From NCBI GenBank assembly GCA_947259045.1, contig CAMYKZ010000005.1, positions 32,316 through 96,315 on the forward strand: DNA of 64,000 bases, read 5' to 3'. Within the stretch, counting starts at the first letter, position 1; each line of letters starts with the position of its first letter. Origin of the DNA: an uncultured Afifella sp. (GTDB lineage: Bacteria; Pseudomonadota; Alphaproteobacteria; Rhizobiales; Afifellaceae). The notes under the pieces are model-generated. The model was given only the letters and a program-made list of their open reading frames with translations, did no database searches and had not been told where the DNA came from. This document shows positions 39,650-49,201 of the stretch, one piece after another. The position numbers and the translations under genes were made by a program.

Positions 39650-42600
39650 CTATTCGGCTGCTGTCCGCTGCACACTGAGCTGAGACATCAGCGCGCGCAA
39701 GGCTGCCGGTTTGAGCGGCTTGTGCAGGACCCGCACACCCGCCGCGGCTGCAGCGTCGCGCACCTCGGGGCTGCGGTCGGCGGTAATCAGAATGGCCGGA
39801 AGATCCGGTCCGTATTTCCAGCGGATATCCGCGATCGCCGAAAGGCCGTTGCCATCGTCGAGATGATAATCGACCAGAAGCAGATCAGGACCATCTGATC
39901 GCCGGCGCAATTGTTTCATCGCCTGTTTGCCGTTCTCCGCTGTCAGGACATCACAGCCCCATCCCTCCAGCAATGCCCTCATGCCGGAGAGAATCTTGGC
40001 GTCATTGTCGATGGACATGATCATCAGTCCGTTCATCGCCGCCTGTGCCGGCAGGGCCGAACCCGATCCCGCTTTGCTTTCTGGCATGCCGATTGCCAGC
40101 GGAAGATCGACCGATATGCCGGTACCGCGGCCGGGCTGAGATTCCAGCCGGATCTGGCTGCCAAGCACTTTCACGATACGTTCGACGATTGACAGTCCGA
40201 GGCCAAGCCCCGGCGCGGCCCGCACGCCCGGTTCCAGACGCTGAAATTCGTTGAATGCCAGTTCGCGGTCGGCGACGGCGATCCCGATTCCGGTGTCGAA
40301 AACCGAAATCACCAGCCGCCCCTTCTTGCGCCTGCATCCCACCAGCACGCGACCGGTCTGGGTATATTTGATGGCATTGGATACCAGGTTCTGAATCAGC
40401 CGGCGCAAAAGATGCGGGTCGCTGCGCACCGAAAGTGAAGAGGGCACGATGATCAGATCCAGACTTTTCGCCCGTGCCTGCGGATCGAACTCGACGCGGA
40501 CGCGGTCAAGAATATCCTGGATCCGGAAAACCTGCATTTCCGGTTTCAATTGCCCGCTATCCAGCCGCGACAATTCCAGAATTGTCTTGAAAATATCCTC
40601 AACGGAATCCAGCGCTGTTTCCAGATCGCTCGCAAGCCCTTCTTCGGCCTTGGATCCGGCCCGTTCGGAAATGGCCGTGGCATACAGGCGGGCTGCATTC
40701 AAGGGCTGCAGGATGTCGTGTCCTGCCGCGGAAATAAACCTCGTCTTGCCGACATTGGCCTCTTCGGCAGCAGCATTGGCTTTTTCCAGCGCATTGTTCA
40801 CATGCAGAAGTTCCTCCGTCCGCTGCACAACGCGCTGCTCCAGCATGATCTTGGACTGGCTGAGCTCAGCTTCGCTTTCAACCTGCTCCGTCACGTCGGA
40901 CACCGTTATCGCAAGGCTGTTGTCGTTCACCCGGCGCGGCGCCATCAGCAGGATCCGGCCGGTCTGCGGATGGCGGCCCTGAAAGGCATCAAGCCCGCCG
41001 ACAAAGGCTTCGGTCTGTTCGATTGCCAGCGCTTCCGGATCACCGGCCCCGAAGACACCGATGTCAGCCAGGTGGCGCACAATATCGCGCAGGCTGGCGC
41101 CGACCTGGCCGTAGACCTGCGGCAGATCGAGCATCTGTCTGAACGGCCGGTTCCAGCAGATCAGGTGCAGGTCCTGGTTCAGCACGGCAACGCCCTGGTC
41201 CATCTGGTCGAGAACCGTCTGCAACAGGTCGCGATTATACTGGATGGCTTCCGTGGCATCATCGAGCAGTTGGTGCGCCGCACGGGTTGACGGCTCATCA
41301 CGGGTGATCAGCAGGGACAGAACAAGCCGCGACGATGCCGCGCCGATGGCACTGGCCAGAAGCTGTTCTGAAAACTTCAGCAGATCCAGGTCAACCGGTG
41401 CTTTCAGATCGATACGCCGGTCGTCCTCCTGCATCAGCCGGTCAAACGACCGGTCCACCCGCTCCTGGCCGAGATAACGCGCGATCGTCTGCTTGAGTTC
41501 GCCAACGTTTACATCGGTCTGAAACGGTCTCAGAACCGGTGCGGCGATCCGTTCCGCGGGCACGAATATATTTGCTTGCAGCCGTTCAATAAGTTGCAGC
41601 GGATGGCTCAGCGAGAAGCTGATCAGCGCTACGATATTGGCGGTCAGACTCCACAATACGCCCTGCGTCAGAGGTTCGAATGTCAATCCGAAAAGTGCCT
41701 GCGGTCTGAGAGCGGAGATTCCGAAAGGCCCTTCCGATATCAGGCTGGCTGGCAGGAGCCCTGTTGCGGAGAATGTCGGCAGCAGCAATGTGTAGCTCCA
41801 GATCGCGAATCCGGCCACCATTCCGGCGATTGCCCCGCGCGCGGTGGCGCGGCGCCAGATCAACCCGCCGAAAAAGGCCGGCGCCAATTGGGCAATGGCG
41901 GCAAACGACAGCAAGCCGATACTGGCCAGCGCACCGCTGCCGGCGATACGGTAATAGGCGTAGGCAAGCAACAGAACCGCGATGATCGATGCCCGCCGGA
42001 CTTTCAGAATGAAGACGCCCATGTCGGCCGGCTGTCGCGCTTCGCCGCGCTGGCGCACAAACAGCGGCACCACAATCGCATTAGAAATCATGATCGCAAG
42101 TGCAACACTGGCGACGATGACCATTGCCGTTGCTGCCGAAAGACCGCCGAGAAACGCGATCAGGGTCATCGCATTCGACCCGGCCGCCCGCGGGAGTTCG
42201 AGCACGAACAGATCGGTCTCGATACCGGTGCCGAATGTCAGAACGCCGGCGACCGCAATCGGTACGACAAACAGGTTGATGGCGATCAGATAGGCGGGAA
42301 AGAGGATCGCCGCCCGCTTGATTTCCGCCGGCGAATTGTTCTCAACAATGGCAATGTGAAACTGCCGCGGCAAAAGCAGTGCGGCGCAAAAGGCAAGCAC
42401 CGTCATGGCCAGCCAGCTGCTTGCCGATATGCCGCCGGAGAATGTCGCCACGATTTCCGGGTTTTGCGACGCCTTGTCGAACAGGTCGCCGGGGCCGTCA
42501 AACAATACAAAAGTGACATAGGCGCCGACGATCAGAAACGCTGCGAGCTTGATCACGGCTTCCACCGCGACCGCCAGCATCATGCCCTCCTGATGTTCGG

Positions 42601-43183
42601 TCGCATCCGTGTGCCGGGTACCGAACAGGACGGCAAACAGTGCAAGAGCGAATGCGATCAGAAGAGCGATATCACCAAAGATCGGGAAACTCTCGGCGTT
42701 CTGGAACGCGGATCCCGGCGAAATTCCCGGCAGTAATGTCGCAACGGAAGCCGATATCGCCTTCAGCTGGAGGGCAATGTAGGGCACGGTGCCGATCACG
42801 GCGATCAATGTGGCGATGACAGCGACCGACTGGCTTTTGCCATAACGCGAACTGAGGAAATCCGACACGGAGGTTATGCGTTCGGCCTTGGACAGCCGGG
42901 CGACCCGCAGGATCAGCGGATAACCGAGCGTGAAGATCAGGATCGGGCCGATATAGATCGGCAGAAAATCAAGTCCGGAAACCGACGCCAGGCCGACGGA
43001 TCCGAAAAACGTCCACGACGTGCAATAGACTGAAAGGGCCAGCGCGTAGATCGCCGGCCGGGTCTTGTTGCCCGTGCGCAGCGCCGTCCTGTCGCCGTAG
43101 GAGGCGACAAGGAATAATGCGCCGATATAGACAATCGCGGAAACGACCGCAATCCAGCCGATCTCCAAAACCTGACCGTCCAT
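39650..43183 (-). CDS. Hybrid sensor histidine kinase with sodium-solute-symporter sensor domain (CrbS/CbrA-like)
   Basis: 1,177 residues from the ATG at 43183 (MDGQVLEIGWIAVV); an ATG at 43222 would add 13. About thirteen membrane spans of SSS type (1-500) lead into a PAS domain (~640-760), a kinase with an atypical H-box (SAAGHDILQPLNAARL, about 820), ATPase motifs (NLVSNAIKYT, FDTGIGI, GLGLGLSIV), and a C-terminal receiver (aspartate about 1105 in LLVDYHLDDG). CrbS/CbrA-type kinases sense or transport carboxylates or amino acids and control their use. The LuxR-type regulator at 34.2 kb beside the DUF4212/symporter pair is a probable output partner. Confidence 0.92.
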   Translation of the reverse strand: MDGQVLEIGWIAVVSAIVYIGALFLVASYGDRTALRTGNKTRPAIYALALSVYCTSWTFFGSVGLASVSGLDFLPIYIGPILIFTLGYPLILRVARLSKAERITSVSDFLSSRYGKSQSVAVIATLIAVIGTVPYIALQLKAISASVATLLPGISPGSAFQNAESFPIFGDIALLIAFALALFAVLFGTRHTDATEHQEGMMLAVAVEAVIKLAAFLIVGAYVTFVLFDGPGDLFDKASQNPEIVATFSGGISASSWLAMTVLAFCAALLLPRQFHIAIVENNSPAEIKRAAILFPAYLIAINLFVVPIAVAGVLTFGTGIETDLFVLELPRAAGSNAMTLIAFLGGLSAATAMVIVASVALAIMISNAIVVPLFVRQRGEARQPADMGVFILKVRRASIIAVLLLAYAYYRIAGSGALASIGLLSFAAIAQLAPAFFGGLIWRRATARGAIAGMVAGFAIWSYTLLLPTFSATGLLPASLISEGPFGISALRPQALFGLTFEPLTQGVLWSLTANIVALISFSLSHPLQLIERLQANIFVPAERIAAPVLRPFQTDVNVGELKQTIARYLGQERVDRSFDRLMQEDDRRIDLKAPVDLDLLKFSEQLLASAIGAASSRLVLSLLITRDEPSTRAAHQLLDDATEAIQYNRDLLQTVLDQMDQGVAVLNQDLHLICWNRPFRQMLDLPQVYGQVGASLRDIVRHLADIGVFGAGDPEALAIEQTEAFVGGLDAFQGRHPQTGRILLMAPRRVNDNSLAITVSDVTEQVESEAELSQSKIMLEQRVVQRTEELLHVNNALEKANAAAEEANVGKTRFISAAGHDILQPLNAARLYATAISERAGSKAEEGLASDLETALDSVEDIFKTILELSRLDSGQLKPEMQVFRIQDILDRVRVEFDPQARAKSLDLIIVPSSLSVRSDPHLLRRLIQNLVSNAIKYTQTGRVLVGCRRKKGRLVISVFDTGIGIAVADRELAFNEFQRLEPGVRAAPGLGLGLSIVERIVKVLGSQIRLESQPGRGTGISVDLPLAIGMPESKAGSGSALPAQAAMNGLMIMSIDNDAKILSGMRALLEGWGCDVLTAENGKQAMKQLRRRSDGPDLLLVDYHLDDGNGLSAIADIRWKYGPDLPAILITADRSPEVRDAAAAAGVRVLHKPLKPAALRALMSQLSVQRTAAE

Positions 43184-43407
43184 GCTGTTTGCACCAGCCT
43201 CGACCATAGCAGATCGCGCCATATGTTGCGCAAGTCTGTTGCCGCCGGGATGGTTACGGCGCGCAAAGTCCGATTGTTATCCGGCCTGCGCATAAGGCAG
43301 ATCAGACACAGGTCAATATTTTTTCGGGCATTTTGGTCTCAAAACTTGTTAAGACTGGCGCGTGGAGGCGGCGCCATGGTGGCGTTCGGCATGAGAGGGA
43401 GCCAGAA

Positions 43408-43830
43408 ATGCTCAAGGAATTCAAAGAATTCGCCGTGAAAGGCAACATGATCGACATGGCGATCGGCATCGTAATCGGCGCAGCATTCGGTGCGATTGTG
43501 TCATCATTGGTTGATGATGTGATCATGCCGCCGATCGGATTATTGCTTGGCGGGGTGGATTTTTCACAGCTTTTTATCGTTCTGCAGGGTGAGGGCACAT
43601 ACAACACGATCGATCAGGCCAAGGAAGCCGGTGCGGTGACCTGGAATCTCGGTCTTTTCATCAACGCGATCATCAAGTTTCTGATCGTTGCATTCGCCTT
43701 GTTCATGGTGGTCAGGGCAATGAACAAATTGAAGCGGCAGGCCGAAGAAGAACCGGCTGCGCCAATCGAACCGTCGGCAGATATCAAGCTGCTTCAGGAG
43801 ATCCGCGATCTTCTGGCCAAACAGACATAA
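43408..43830 (+). CDS. mscL: Large-conductance mechanosensitive channel MscL
   Basis: 140 residues. The ATG at 43408 follows GAGAGGGA; the longer frame is not used. The N-terminus [20 protein letters not shown], the first span with the [19 protein letters not shown] pore motif, and the second span [21 protein letters not shown] with charged tail are characteristic. It releases osmolytes on hypo-osmotic shock. It is divergent from the sensor kinase and ends with a strong terminator. Confidence 0.97.
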   Translation: MLKEFKEFAVKGNMIDMAIGIVIGAAFGAIVSSLVDDVIMPPIGLLLGGVDFSQLFIVLQGEGTYNTIDQAKEAGAVTWNLGLFINAIIKFLIVAFALFMVVRAMNKLKRQAEEEPAAPIEPSADIKLLQEIRDLLAKQT

Positions 43831-43851
43831 ATCGCAGAAACTCAATTGAGT

Positions 43852-43878
43852 AAGCCGGCGCTCAGGCGCCGGCTTTTT
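43852..43878 (+). terminator. Rho-independent terminator after mscL
   Basis: Perfect 10-bp arms AAGCCGGCGC (43852-43861) and GCGCCGGCTT (43866-43875) with a TCAG loop are followed by a T-run. It begins 22 bases after the mscL stop. Confidence 0.92.
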
Positions 43879-44034
43879 CATGGCCTGCTTCAGATTTTCT
43901 GATAAGCGGCCTGCTGCAAATAACGCTATGAGATCCAAACGGAAGTTTTGGAGTATCCTTGACCATGCAGAATGGGGATCTGACCGCATTTCGCGACGAA
44001 CCACCGCCTTTGCGAAAAACCGGCATGATCGAAA

Positions 44035-45114
44035 GTGCTGATTGATTTGTCTGATATGTTTGCAGCAGCCAATTCAAGCCTGGCGCGGCGCGCTGCCGCG
44101 ACCCTGATATTGTCGGCCATTGGCGGTGCCGTGTTTGAGTGGCTGGGCATGCCGGCGGGCTGGCTGTCCGGGGGCATGCTGTTCGTCGCCGCGGCGTCGC
44201 TTGGCGGCCTGAAAAGCGAAGTGCCGGAAAAAGGCCGCTGGCTGTTCTTTCTGATCCTGGGTATCTTCGCAGGGTCCGGCGCCAATCCGCAGACGCTTGA
44301 CCAGATCGCAACCTGGCCGGCCAGTTTCGCCATCCTAATGATCAGTATCACATTCGTGTCGCTCGCCAGTTATCTTCTGCTACATCGCCTCTTCGGCTGG
44401 GGCGGGCAGACGGCCCTGTTCGCATCGTTTCCCGGCGCCCTGAGTTTCATACTGGCCGCCGTGGAGGGCCGCAACGTCGATATCCGCAAGGTCGCGGTGG
44501 CCCAAAGCATCCGGCTGCTGATCCTGCTGGAAATTTTTCCGCTGGCCGTCCTGTTGAGCAATGGTGCGGCGGCGTCGGCAATCGACACGCGGGCCGTCAT
44601 GGCGTTGCCGGATATGCTTGTGCTGATTGCCGGCGGTGTAATCGGCGGGTTCATCGGCCACAAGGCCCGGCTGCCCGGCGGCCTGTTGCTTGGCGGTCTT
44701 GTCGTCAGCGCCGTCCTGTTTCTGTCCGGCACGGTGGAGGGCGAATTCCCGGCCTTTCTGGTTGTGCCCGGCATGATCGGCCTGGGCGCCGTCGTGGGCA
44801 GCCGCGTGCAGCCCGGCGACCGTGCCATTTTGCCGTCGATTGCGCTTGCATCGGTCACGGCATTTTGCGCTGCCATGCTGATCACGGCGCTGACCGCCTG
44901 GGCGGCGAGCGTCTGGCTTGGCATTGCCTTCGTTCAGACGTTCCTCGCTTTTGCCCCCGGTGCACTGGAAGCGGTGGCAATTCTGGCTTTTGCCATGCAG
45001 GTCGATCCGGCCTATGTCGCCGCGCATCATGTCGTGCGCTTTTTTGTCCTGGCGCTCATTGTGCCGGTTCTGGCCCGCCGGGTCGTCAGCGCAGAGAAAC
45101 GCTCCGATGCCTGA
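44035..45114 (+). CDS. AbrB-family membrane protein
   Basis: 359 residues, hydrophobic, with two repeats of the AbrB-type membrane domain (about nine to ten spans). Repeats are visible in GMPAGWLSGGMLFVAAASLGG and ARLPGGLLLGGLVVSAVLF. The name derives from a regulator of ammonia monooxygenase, but members are membrane proteins that probably transport a small molecule. The start is a GTG with a weak ribosome site; an ATG at 44056 is possible. It overlaps psuK by 8 bases, so a transport role linked to that pathway is an inference. Confidence 0.8.
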   Translation: MLIDLSDMFAAANSSLARRAAATLILSAIGGAVFEWLGMPAGWLSGGMLFVAAASLGGLKSEVPEKGRWLFFLILGIFAGSGANPQTLDQIATWPASFAILMISITFVSLASYLLLHRLFGWGGQTALFASFPGALSFILAAVEGRNVDIRKVAVAQSIRLLILLEIFPLAVLLSNGAAASAIDTRAVMALPDMLVLIAGGVIGGFIGHKARLPGGLLLGGLVVSAVLFLSGTVEGEFPAFLVVPGMIGLGAVVGSRVQPGDRAILPSIALASVTAFCAAMLITALTAWAASVWLGIAFVQTFLAFAPGALEAVAILAFAMQVDPAYVAAHHVVRFFVLALIVPVLARRVVSAEKRSDA

Positions 45115-45997
45115 TCCTGCTTCGACCATCTGTGTCGGCGGTATGGCCGTCGACCGAAAATATCACGCATTGCAACCTGTGTTGCCGGCCACGTCCAATC
45201 CGGTGCGCGGCGAGCAGGGATTCGGCGGCGTTGCGCGCAATGTTTCCGAAAACCTGGCCAGGCTGGGCATTGCAACAGCCCTGATCTCCTGTATCGGCCC
45301 GGATGAAGCCGGGCGCATGCTCGTCGACCATCTGCAACAGGCCGGTGTCGATGTCAGCGATATTGCAATCGTTGCAGATGGCCGCACGGCTGAATATTCG
45401 GCAGTCCTGAACCCGGACGGAAACCTTGCCGTGGCGTTTGCCGATATGGCGATTTTCGATGCTCTCACCCCGGAACGGCTGAAGCCGCTTTTGCCCCGAC
45501 TGGGGCAGGCGAAATGGCTTTTCATAGATTGCAATCTGCCGCAGCAGACAATCCGGTCATTGATTGATTTTGCTGCTCAATCGGAATGCCGTCTTGCCGC
45601 CGATGCGGTCTCGGTGGCCAAGGCTGCGCGGCTACCCGACGATATGGCCGGCCTTGATCTTCTTTGCCTCAACCGGGACGAAGCGGCTGCGATGCTCGAT
45701 GCCGGAGTTTTGCAGCCGCAGCAATTGGTCGGGCAATTGCTTGAGCGCGGTCCGGACCATGTCGTGCTGACACTCGGCGAAGAGGGCTGCCTGATCGGCG
45801 GCCCGGACGGCGTCGAACCCATACCGGCTGTTGCTGCGGATCCTGTCGACGCAACAGGCGCCGGCGACGCCATGGTGGCCGGTATCCTGGCGCGCCTTGT
45901 TGCCGGCGGAAGCCTGCGCGACGCGGCAATAGCCGGAATGCAGACGGCCGCTGCAACGATCGCGTCCAGGGGCAGCGTTATCCCGAAACAGCCATAG
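45107..45997 (+). CDS. psuK: Pseudouridine kinase (PfkB family)
   Basis: 296 residues from the ATG at 45107. PfkB marks are GGVARNVSENLARLG, the region LNRDEAAAML, and the catalytic DATGAGDAMVAGIL (GAGD anion hole with aspartate base). Pseudouridine kinase is preferred to ribokinase or fructokinase because psuG, the next enzyme, is encoded 8 kb away and the nucleoside-type N-terminus CVGGMAVDRKYHA fits. It phosphorylates pseudouridine for breakdown to uracil and ribose 5-phosphate. The gene overlaps the AbrB-type membrane protein gene by 8 bases. Confidence 0.85.
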   Translation: MPDPASTICVGGMAVDRKYHALQPVLPATSNPVRGEQGFGGVARNVSENLARLGIATALISCIGPDEAGRMLVDHLQQAGVDVSDIAIVADGRTAEYSAVLNPDGNLAVAFADMAIFDALTPERLKPLLPRLGQAKWLFIDCNLPQQTIRSLIDFAAQSECRLAADAVSVAKAARLPDDMAGLDLLCLNRDEAAAMLDAGVLQPQQLVGQLLERGPDHVVLTLGEEGCLIGGPDGVEPIPAVAADPVDATGAGDAMVAGILARLVAGGSLRDAAIAGMQTAAATIASRGSVIPKQP

Positions 45998-46030
45998 CGC
46001 GGAGACCCGTAATCGGTGATTTACCGCCGC

Positions 46031-46119
46031 AAGACCCCACCCCGCCCTGCGTTGCAGAGCGACCCTCCCCGTTGCGGGCCTTGCGGGGAGGGTCGGAGGA
46101 AGCGGAGGGGTGGGGTCTT
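46031..46119. repeat. Nested palindromic repeat element between psuK and an aldehyde dehydrogenase gene
   Basis: Two perfect inverted repeats are nested: AAGACCCCACCCC (46031-46043) pairs with its complement at 46107-46119, and GACCCTCCCCG (46061-46071) pairs with 46084-46094. The inner arm is separated by only 12 bases. The right outer arm touches the aldehyde dehydrogenase stop codon. It has the look of a REP/BIME- or RIME-like dispersed element and could also end transcription of both converging genes. Confidence 0.8.
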
Positions 46120-47570
46120 TAACCGTGATGAGCCGCGACGGTTTTCAGCACGGAGAACCCGTATAGCGCTTCAAAACCCTTTTCCCGGCCGTGGCCTGAG
46201 CGGCCCATGCCGCCAAACGGCAATTCGACGCCTCCGCCGGCACCGTAATTGTTGATGAAGATCTGCCCCGCGCGCACGGTCTTGGCGAGCCGCATCTGCC
46301 GGCCGCCGTCACGGGTCCAGATGCCGGCAACAAGACCGTAATCGGTGCCGTTGGCGATCGCCACGGCGTCGTCTTCATCCTCAAACGCGATAATGGTCTG
46401 GACCGGGCCGAAGATTTCTTCCCGCGCCAGCCGGTGGTCAGCCGCGACGTCGGCAAACAGCGTCGGCCGGACATAGTGGCCACCCGCCGGCGCATTCTCG
46501 TCGATGGCGCCTTGCGCCGCCACCGTCACATTGTCCACAGCGCCGATATCGAGATAGCCGGTGACAATCTCTTTCTGCCGGGCGGAAATCAGCGGGCCGA
46601 CATCGAGATCGCCGGTCGCCGGGCCGACGCGCAGCGCCTGGTAGTGTGAGATCATCCGTTCAAGCAGTTCGGCGTAGATGCCGCGCTGCACGACAATGCG
46701 CGACGCTGCCGAGCAGGTCTGGCCGGCATTCTGGATGCCGGCATTGACGAGAAACGGCAGGGCCTTGTCGAGATCCGTATCGTCAAAGACGATCTGCGGC
46801 GACTTGCCGCCAAGCTCCAGCGTCACCGGTACGATATTGGCGGCGGCCGCCTTTTGCACCTGACTGCCGACGGCGACCGATCCGGTAAACGAGACATGAT
46901 TGATGCCGGGATGCGCGGCGAGTGCGGCGCCGGCCTCCTCGCCAAGGCCTGAAACAACATTCAGCGCGCCGGCAGGCAGGCCCGCTTCTTCCGCAATGCG
47001 GGCAAAGGCCAAGGCCGTCAGACAGGCCTCTTCCGCCGGTTTCAGAACCGCCGCATTGCCCATGGCGAGGGCGGCGCCGACCGAACGGCCGATGATCTGC
47101 ATCGGGTAATTCCACGGCACGATATGCGCCGTCACGCCATGCGGTTCGCGCAGCGTGTAGACGGTATAGCCGTCCAGATAGGGGATCGTCTCGCCATGGA
47201 TCTTGTCGGCGGCGCCGCCGTAAAATTCCATGTAGCGGGCCAGCGCCAGCGCGTCGGCGCGCGCCTGTTTCAGCGGCTTGCCGACATCGACGGCTTCCAG
47301 TTCCGCCAGCATGTCGACGCGCTCGGCAACAAGCGCTCCGATGCGCGCCAGCACACGGCCGCGTTCGGCCGCTGTGGCACGGCCCCAGGTGCCGGCAAGC
47401 GCCTGCCGGGCGGCTGAGACCGCGGCATCGACATCGTCCGTGCCGCCACGTGCGATCTGGCCGATAATCTCGCCGGTCGACGGGTTTTCCAGATCCAGTG
47501 TCTGGCCCGATACAGGGCGCTGCCATTGGCCGCCAACGAGGTTCAGCGAAGGATCGAATGGAAGTGTCAC
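46119..47570 (-). CDS. Aldehyde dehydrogenase, NAD(P)-dependent
   Basis: 483 residues. The signature LELGGKSPQIVFDD and catalytic cysteine in NAGQTCSAASR are both present, with NAD-binding FTGSVAVGSQV. The family oxidises an aldehyde to the acid; the substrate may be betaine, aminobutyr- or other aldehydes and cannot be told here. The stop lies at the right arm of the palindromic repeat. Its start overlaps the ABC ATPase stop by 4 bases, so it is the last gene of the peptide-transporter operon. Confidence 0.93.
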   Translation of the reverse strand: MTLPFDPSLNLVGGQWQRPVSGQTLDLENPSTGEIIGQIARGGTDDVDAAVSAARQALAGTWGRATAAERGRVLARIGALVAERVDMLAELEAVDVGKPLKQARADALALARYMEFYGGAADKIHGETIPYLDGYTVYTLREPHGVTAHIVPWNYPMQIIGRSVGAALAMGNAAVLKPAEEACLTALAFARIAEEAGLPAGALNVVSGLGEEAGAALAAHPGINHVSFTGSVAVGSQVQKAAAANIVPVTLELGGKSPQIVFDDTDLDKALPFLVNAGIQNAGQTCSAASRIVVQRGIYAELLERMISHYQALRVGPATGDLDVGPLISARQKEIVTGYLDIGAVDNVTVAAQGAIDENAPAGGHYVRPTLFADVAADHRLAREEIFGPVQTIIAFEDEDDAVAIANGTDYGLVAGIWTRDGGRQMRLAKTVRAGQIFINNYGAGGGVELPFGGMGRSGHGREKGFEALYGFSVLKTVAAHHG

Positions 47571-49201
47571 GGATTTCTGCTCCTGTTTTCACGGTCTTCA
47601 AGCGCCCGCTCAAGTACCGGCGTCGCGGCAATCAGGGATGCCGTATAGGGATGTTGCGGATCGGCAAAGACGGCCTCAGTCGGCCCCTGTTCGACGATCT
47701 TTCCGGCCTGCATCACCAGCACCCGGTCGGTAATGGAACGCACCACGGTCAGATCGTGCGAGATGAACAGATAGCAGACATGCAGCCGGTCAGACAGGTC
47801 GGCAAGAAGATCGAGGATCTGGGCGCGGATAGAGACATCGAGCGCCGACACCGCCTCGTCGAGCACGATCAGTGAGGGCTCGGTAATCAGCGCCCGGGCA
47901 ATGGCGATGCGCTGGCGCTGGCCGCCGGAAAATTCATGCGGATATTTGTCCGCGTCGGAGGCCGCCAAGCCGACCTTTTCCAGAACGTCCTCAACCTTTT
48001 GCCGGCGTTGCCTGAAGTCGGGTCTGTCATCCATCAGGTGAAACGGTTCCGATACCAGCCGTTCCACCCGGTGGCGCGGATTGAAGCTGCCATAGGGGTC
48101 CTGGAACACGACCTGGATGCGCCGCCGCAGCCGGTTCAGATCGCCGCCCGCTGCCGTTGAGAAAGTCTCGCCATCGAGCACCACGCGGCCGTGCTGCGGT
48201 GGGTCGAGCGCCAGGATGGTGCGCGAAAGCGTTGACTTGCCGCAGCCGGATTCGCCGACAAGGCCGATATTCTCGCCGCGGTGGATCTCGAAACTGACAT
48301 GATCTACGGCACGGAATGTTCCAGGCTTTGAGAATATCGACCGGCGCGGCAGGCGGTAATCGCGAACGATGGTTTCAACGGAAAGCACAGGTTCGGACCG
48401 GAGCTCGCTGCGGGTTGGCCGGTGTCTGCGGTCCGGCACATGCGAGGATGCCGCCATCAGGGTCTTCGAATAGGGATGGGACAGGTTGCGGAACAAGTGC
48501 CCGGTTTCGCCGCTTTCGACGATCTCGCCGTCTTTCATGATGGCGATCCGATCCGCCATGCCGGCAACGACGGCCAGATCGTGGGTAATCAGCATCAGCC
48601 CGGCGTCATCCTCGCTGACCAGTTCACTCAAAAGATCGAGGATCTGCGCCTGTGTCGTCACATCCAGCGCCGTCGTCGGTTCATCGGCGATCAGAAGCCG
48701 GGGTTTCAGCGCCACCGCCATGGCGATCACCACGCGTTGCCGCTGGCCGCCGGAGAGATCATGCGGAAACCGGTCGAGCGGAAACTGACCGGCCGGCAGT
48801 CCGACCCGGTCAAGGGTTCGCCGGGCGATACCTTCAGCCTCGTGCCGGGTGAGCGAGCGATGCAGCCGCACGGTTTCCGACACCTGATCGCCGATCGTGC
48901 GTACCGGATTGAGCGCCGTCATCGGCTCCTGGAAGATCATGCCGATATCATTGCCGCGAATGGCGCAAAGCTCCGCTTCGGTCTTTTCCAGCAGATTGTC
49001 GCCGTCCAGTTCGGCCTTGCCGCCGAGTGTGCAATGGCCGGGCAGCAATTGCATGACGGAAAGTGCCGTCATCGATTTGCCGGAGCCGGATTCGCCGACA
49101 ACGCCGAGCACCTGACCGGCCTCCAGCGAAAGCGAGATCCGGTTGAGGATCGGCAGGCCGGAGATCGACAGTGACAGGTCCTGCAGAGAAAGCAGCGTCA
49201 T
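47567..49201 (-). CDS. Peptide ABC transporter ATPase with two nucleotide-binding domains (DppD/DppF fusion)
   Basis: 544 residues containing two complete ABC domains. Walker A is GESGSGKS (first) and GESGCGKS (second); signatures are LSGGQRQRV and FSGGQRQRI; Walker B is [12 protein letters not shown] and [12 protein letters not shown]. Each half ends with the oligopeptide-type C-terminal segment. In many Dpp systems the ATPases are separate genes, but a fused two-domain form is common in Rhizobiales. It energises uptake of peptides or other substrates through the two permeases upstream. Confidence 0.94.
   Translation of the reverse strand: MTLLSLQDLSLSISGLPILNRISLSLEAGQVLGVVGESGSGKSMTALSVMQLLPGHCTLGGKAELDGDNLLEKTEAELCAIRGNDIGMIFQEPMTALNPVRTIGDQVSETVRLHRSLTRHEAEGIARRTLDRVGLPAGQFPLDRFPHDLSGGQRQRVVIAMAVALKPRLLIADEPTTALDVTTQAQILDLLSELVSEDDAGLMLITHDLAVVAGMADRIAIMKDGEIVESGETGHLFRNLSHPYSKTLMAASSHVPDRRHRPTRSELRSEPVLSVETIVRDYRLPRRSIFSKPGTFRAVDHVSFEIHRGENIGLVGESGCGKSTLSRTILALDPPQHGRVVLDGETFSTAAGGDLNRLRRRIQVVFQDPYGSFNPRHRVERLVSEPFHLMDDRPDFRQRRQKVEDVLEKVGLAASDADKYPHEFSGGQRQRIAIARALITEPSLIVLDEAVSALDVSIRAQILDLLADLSDRLHVCYLFISHDLTVVRSITDRVLVMQAGKIVEQGPTEAVFADPQHPYTASLIAATPVLERALEDRENRSRNP

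Noticed and set aside
41576..42736. 386-residue plus-strand frame within the SSS-type kinase gene
   Set aside because: It is rich in Arg/Gln/Asp in a way typical of antisense reading of a membrane protein gene, with no domain.
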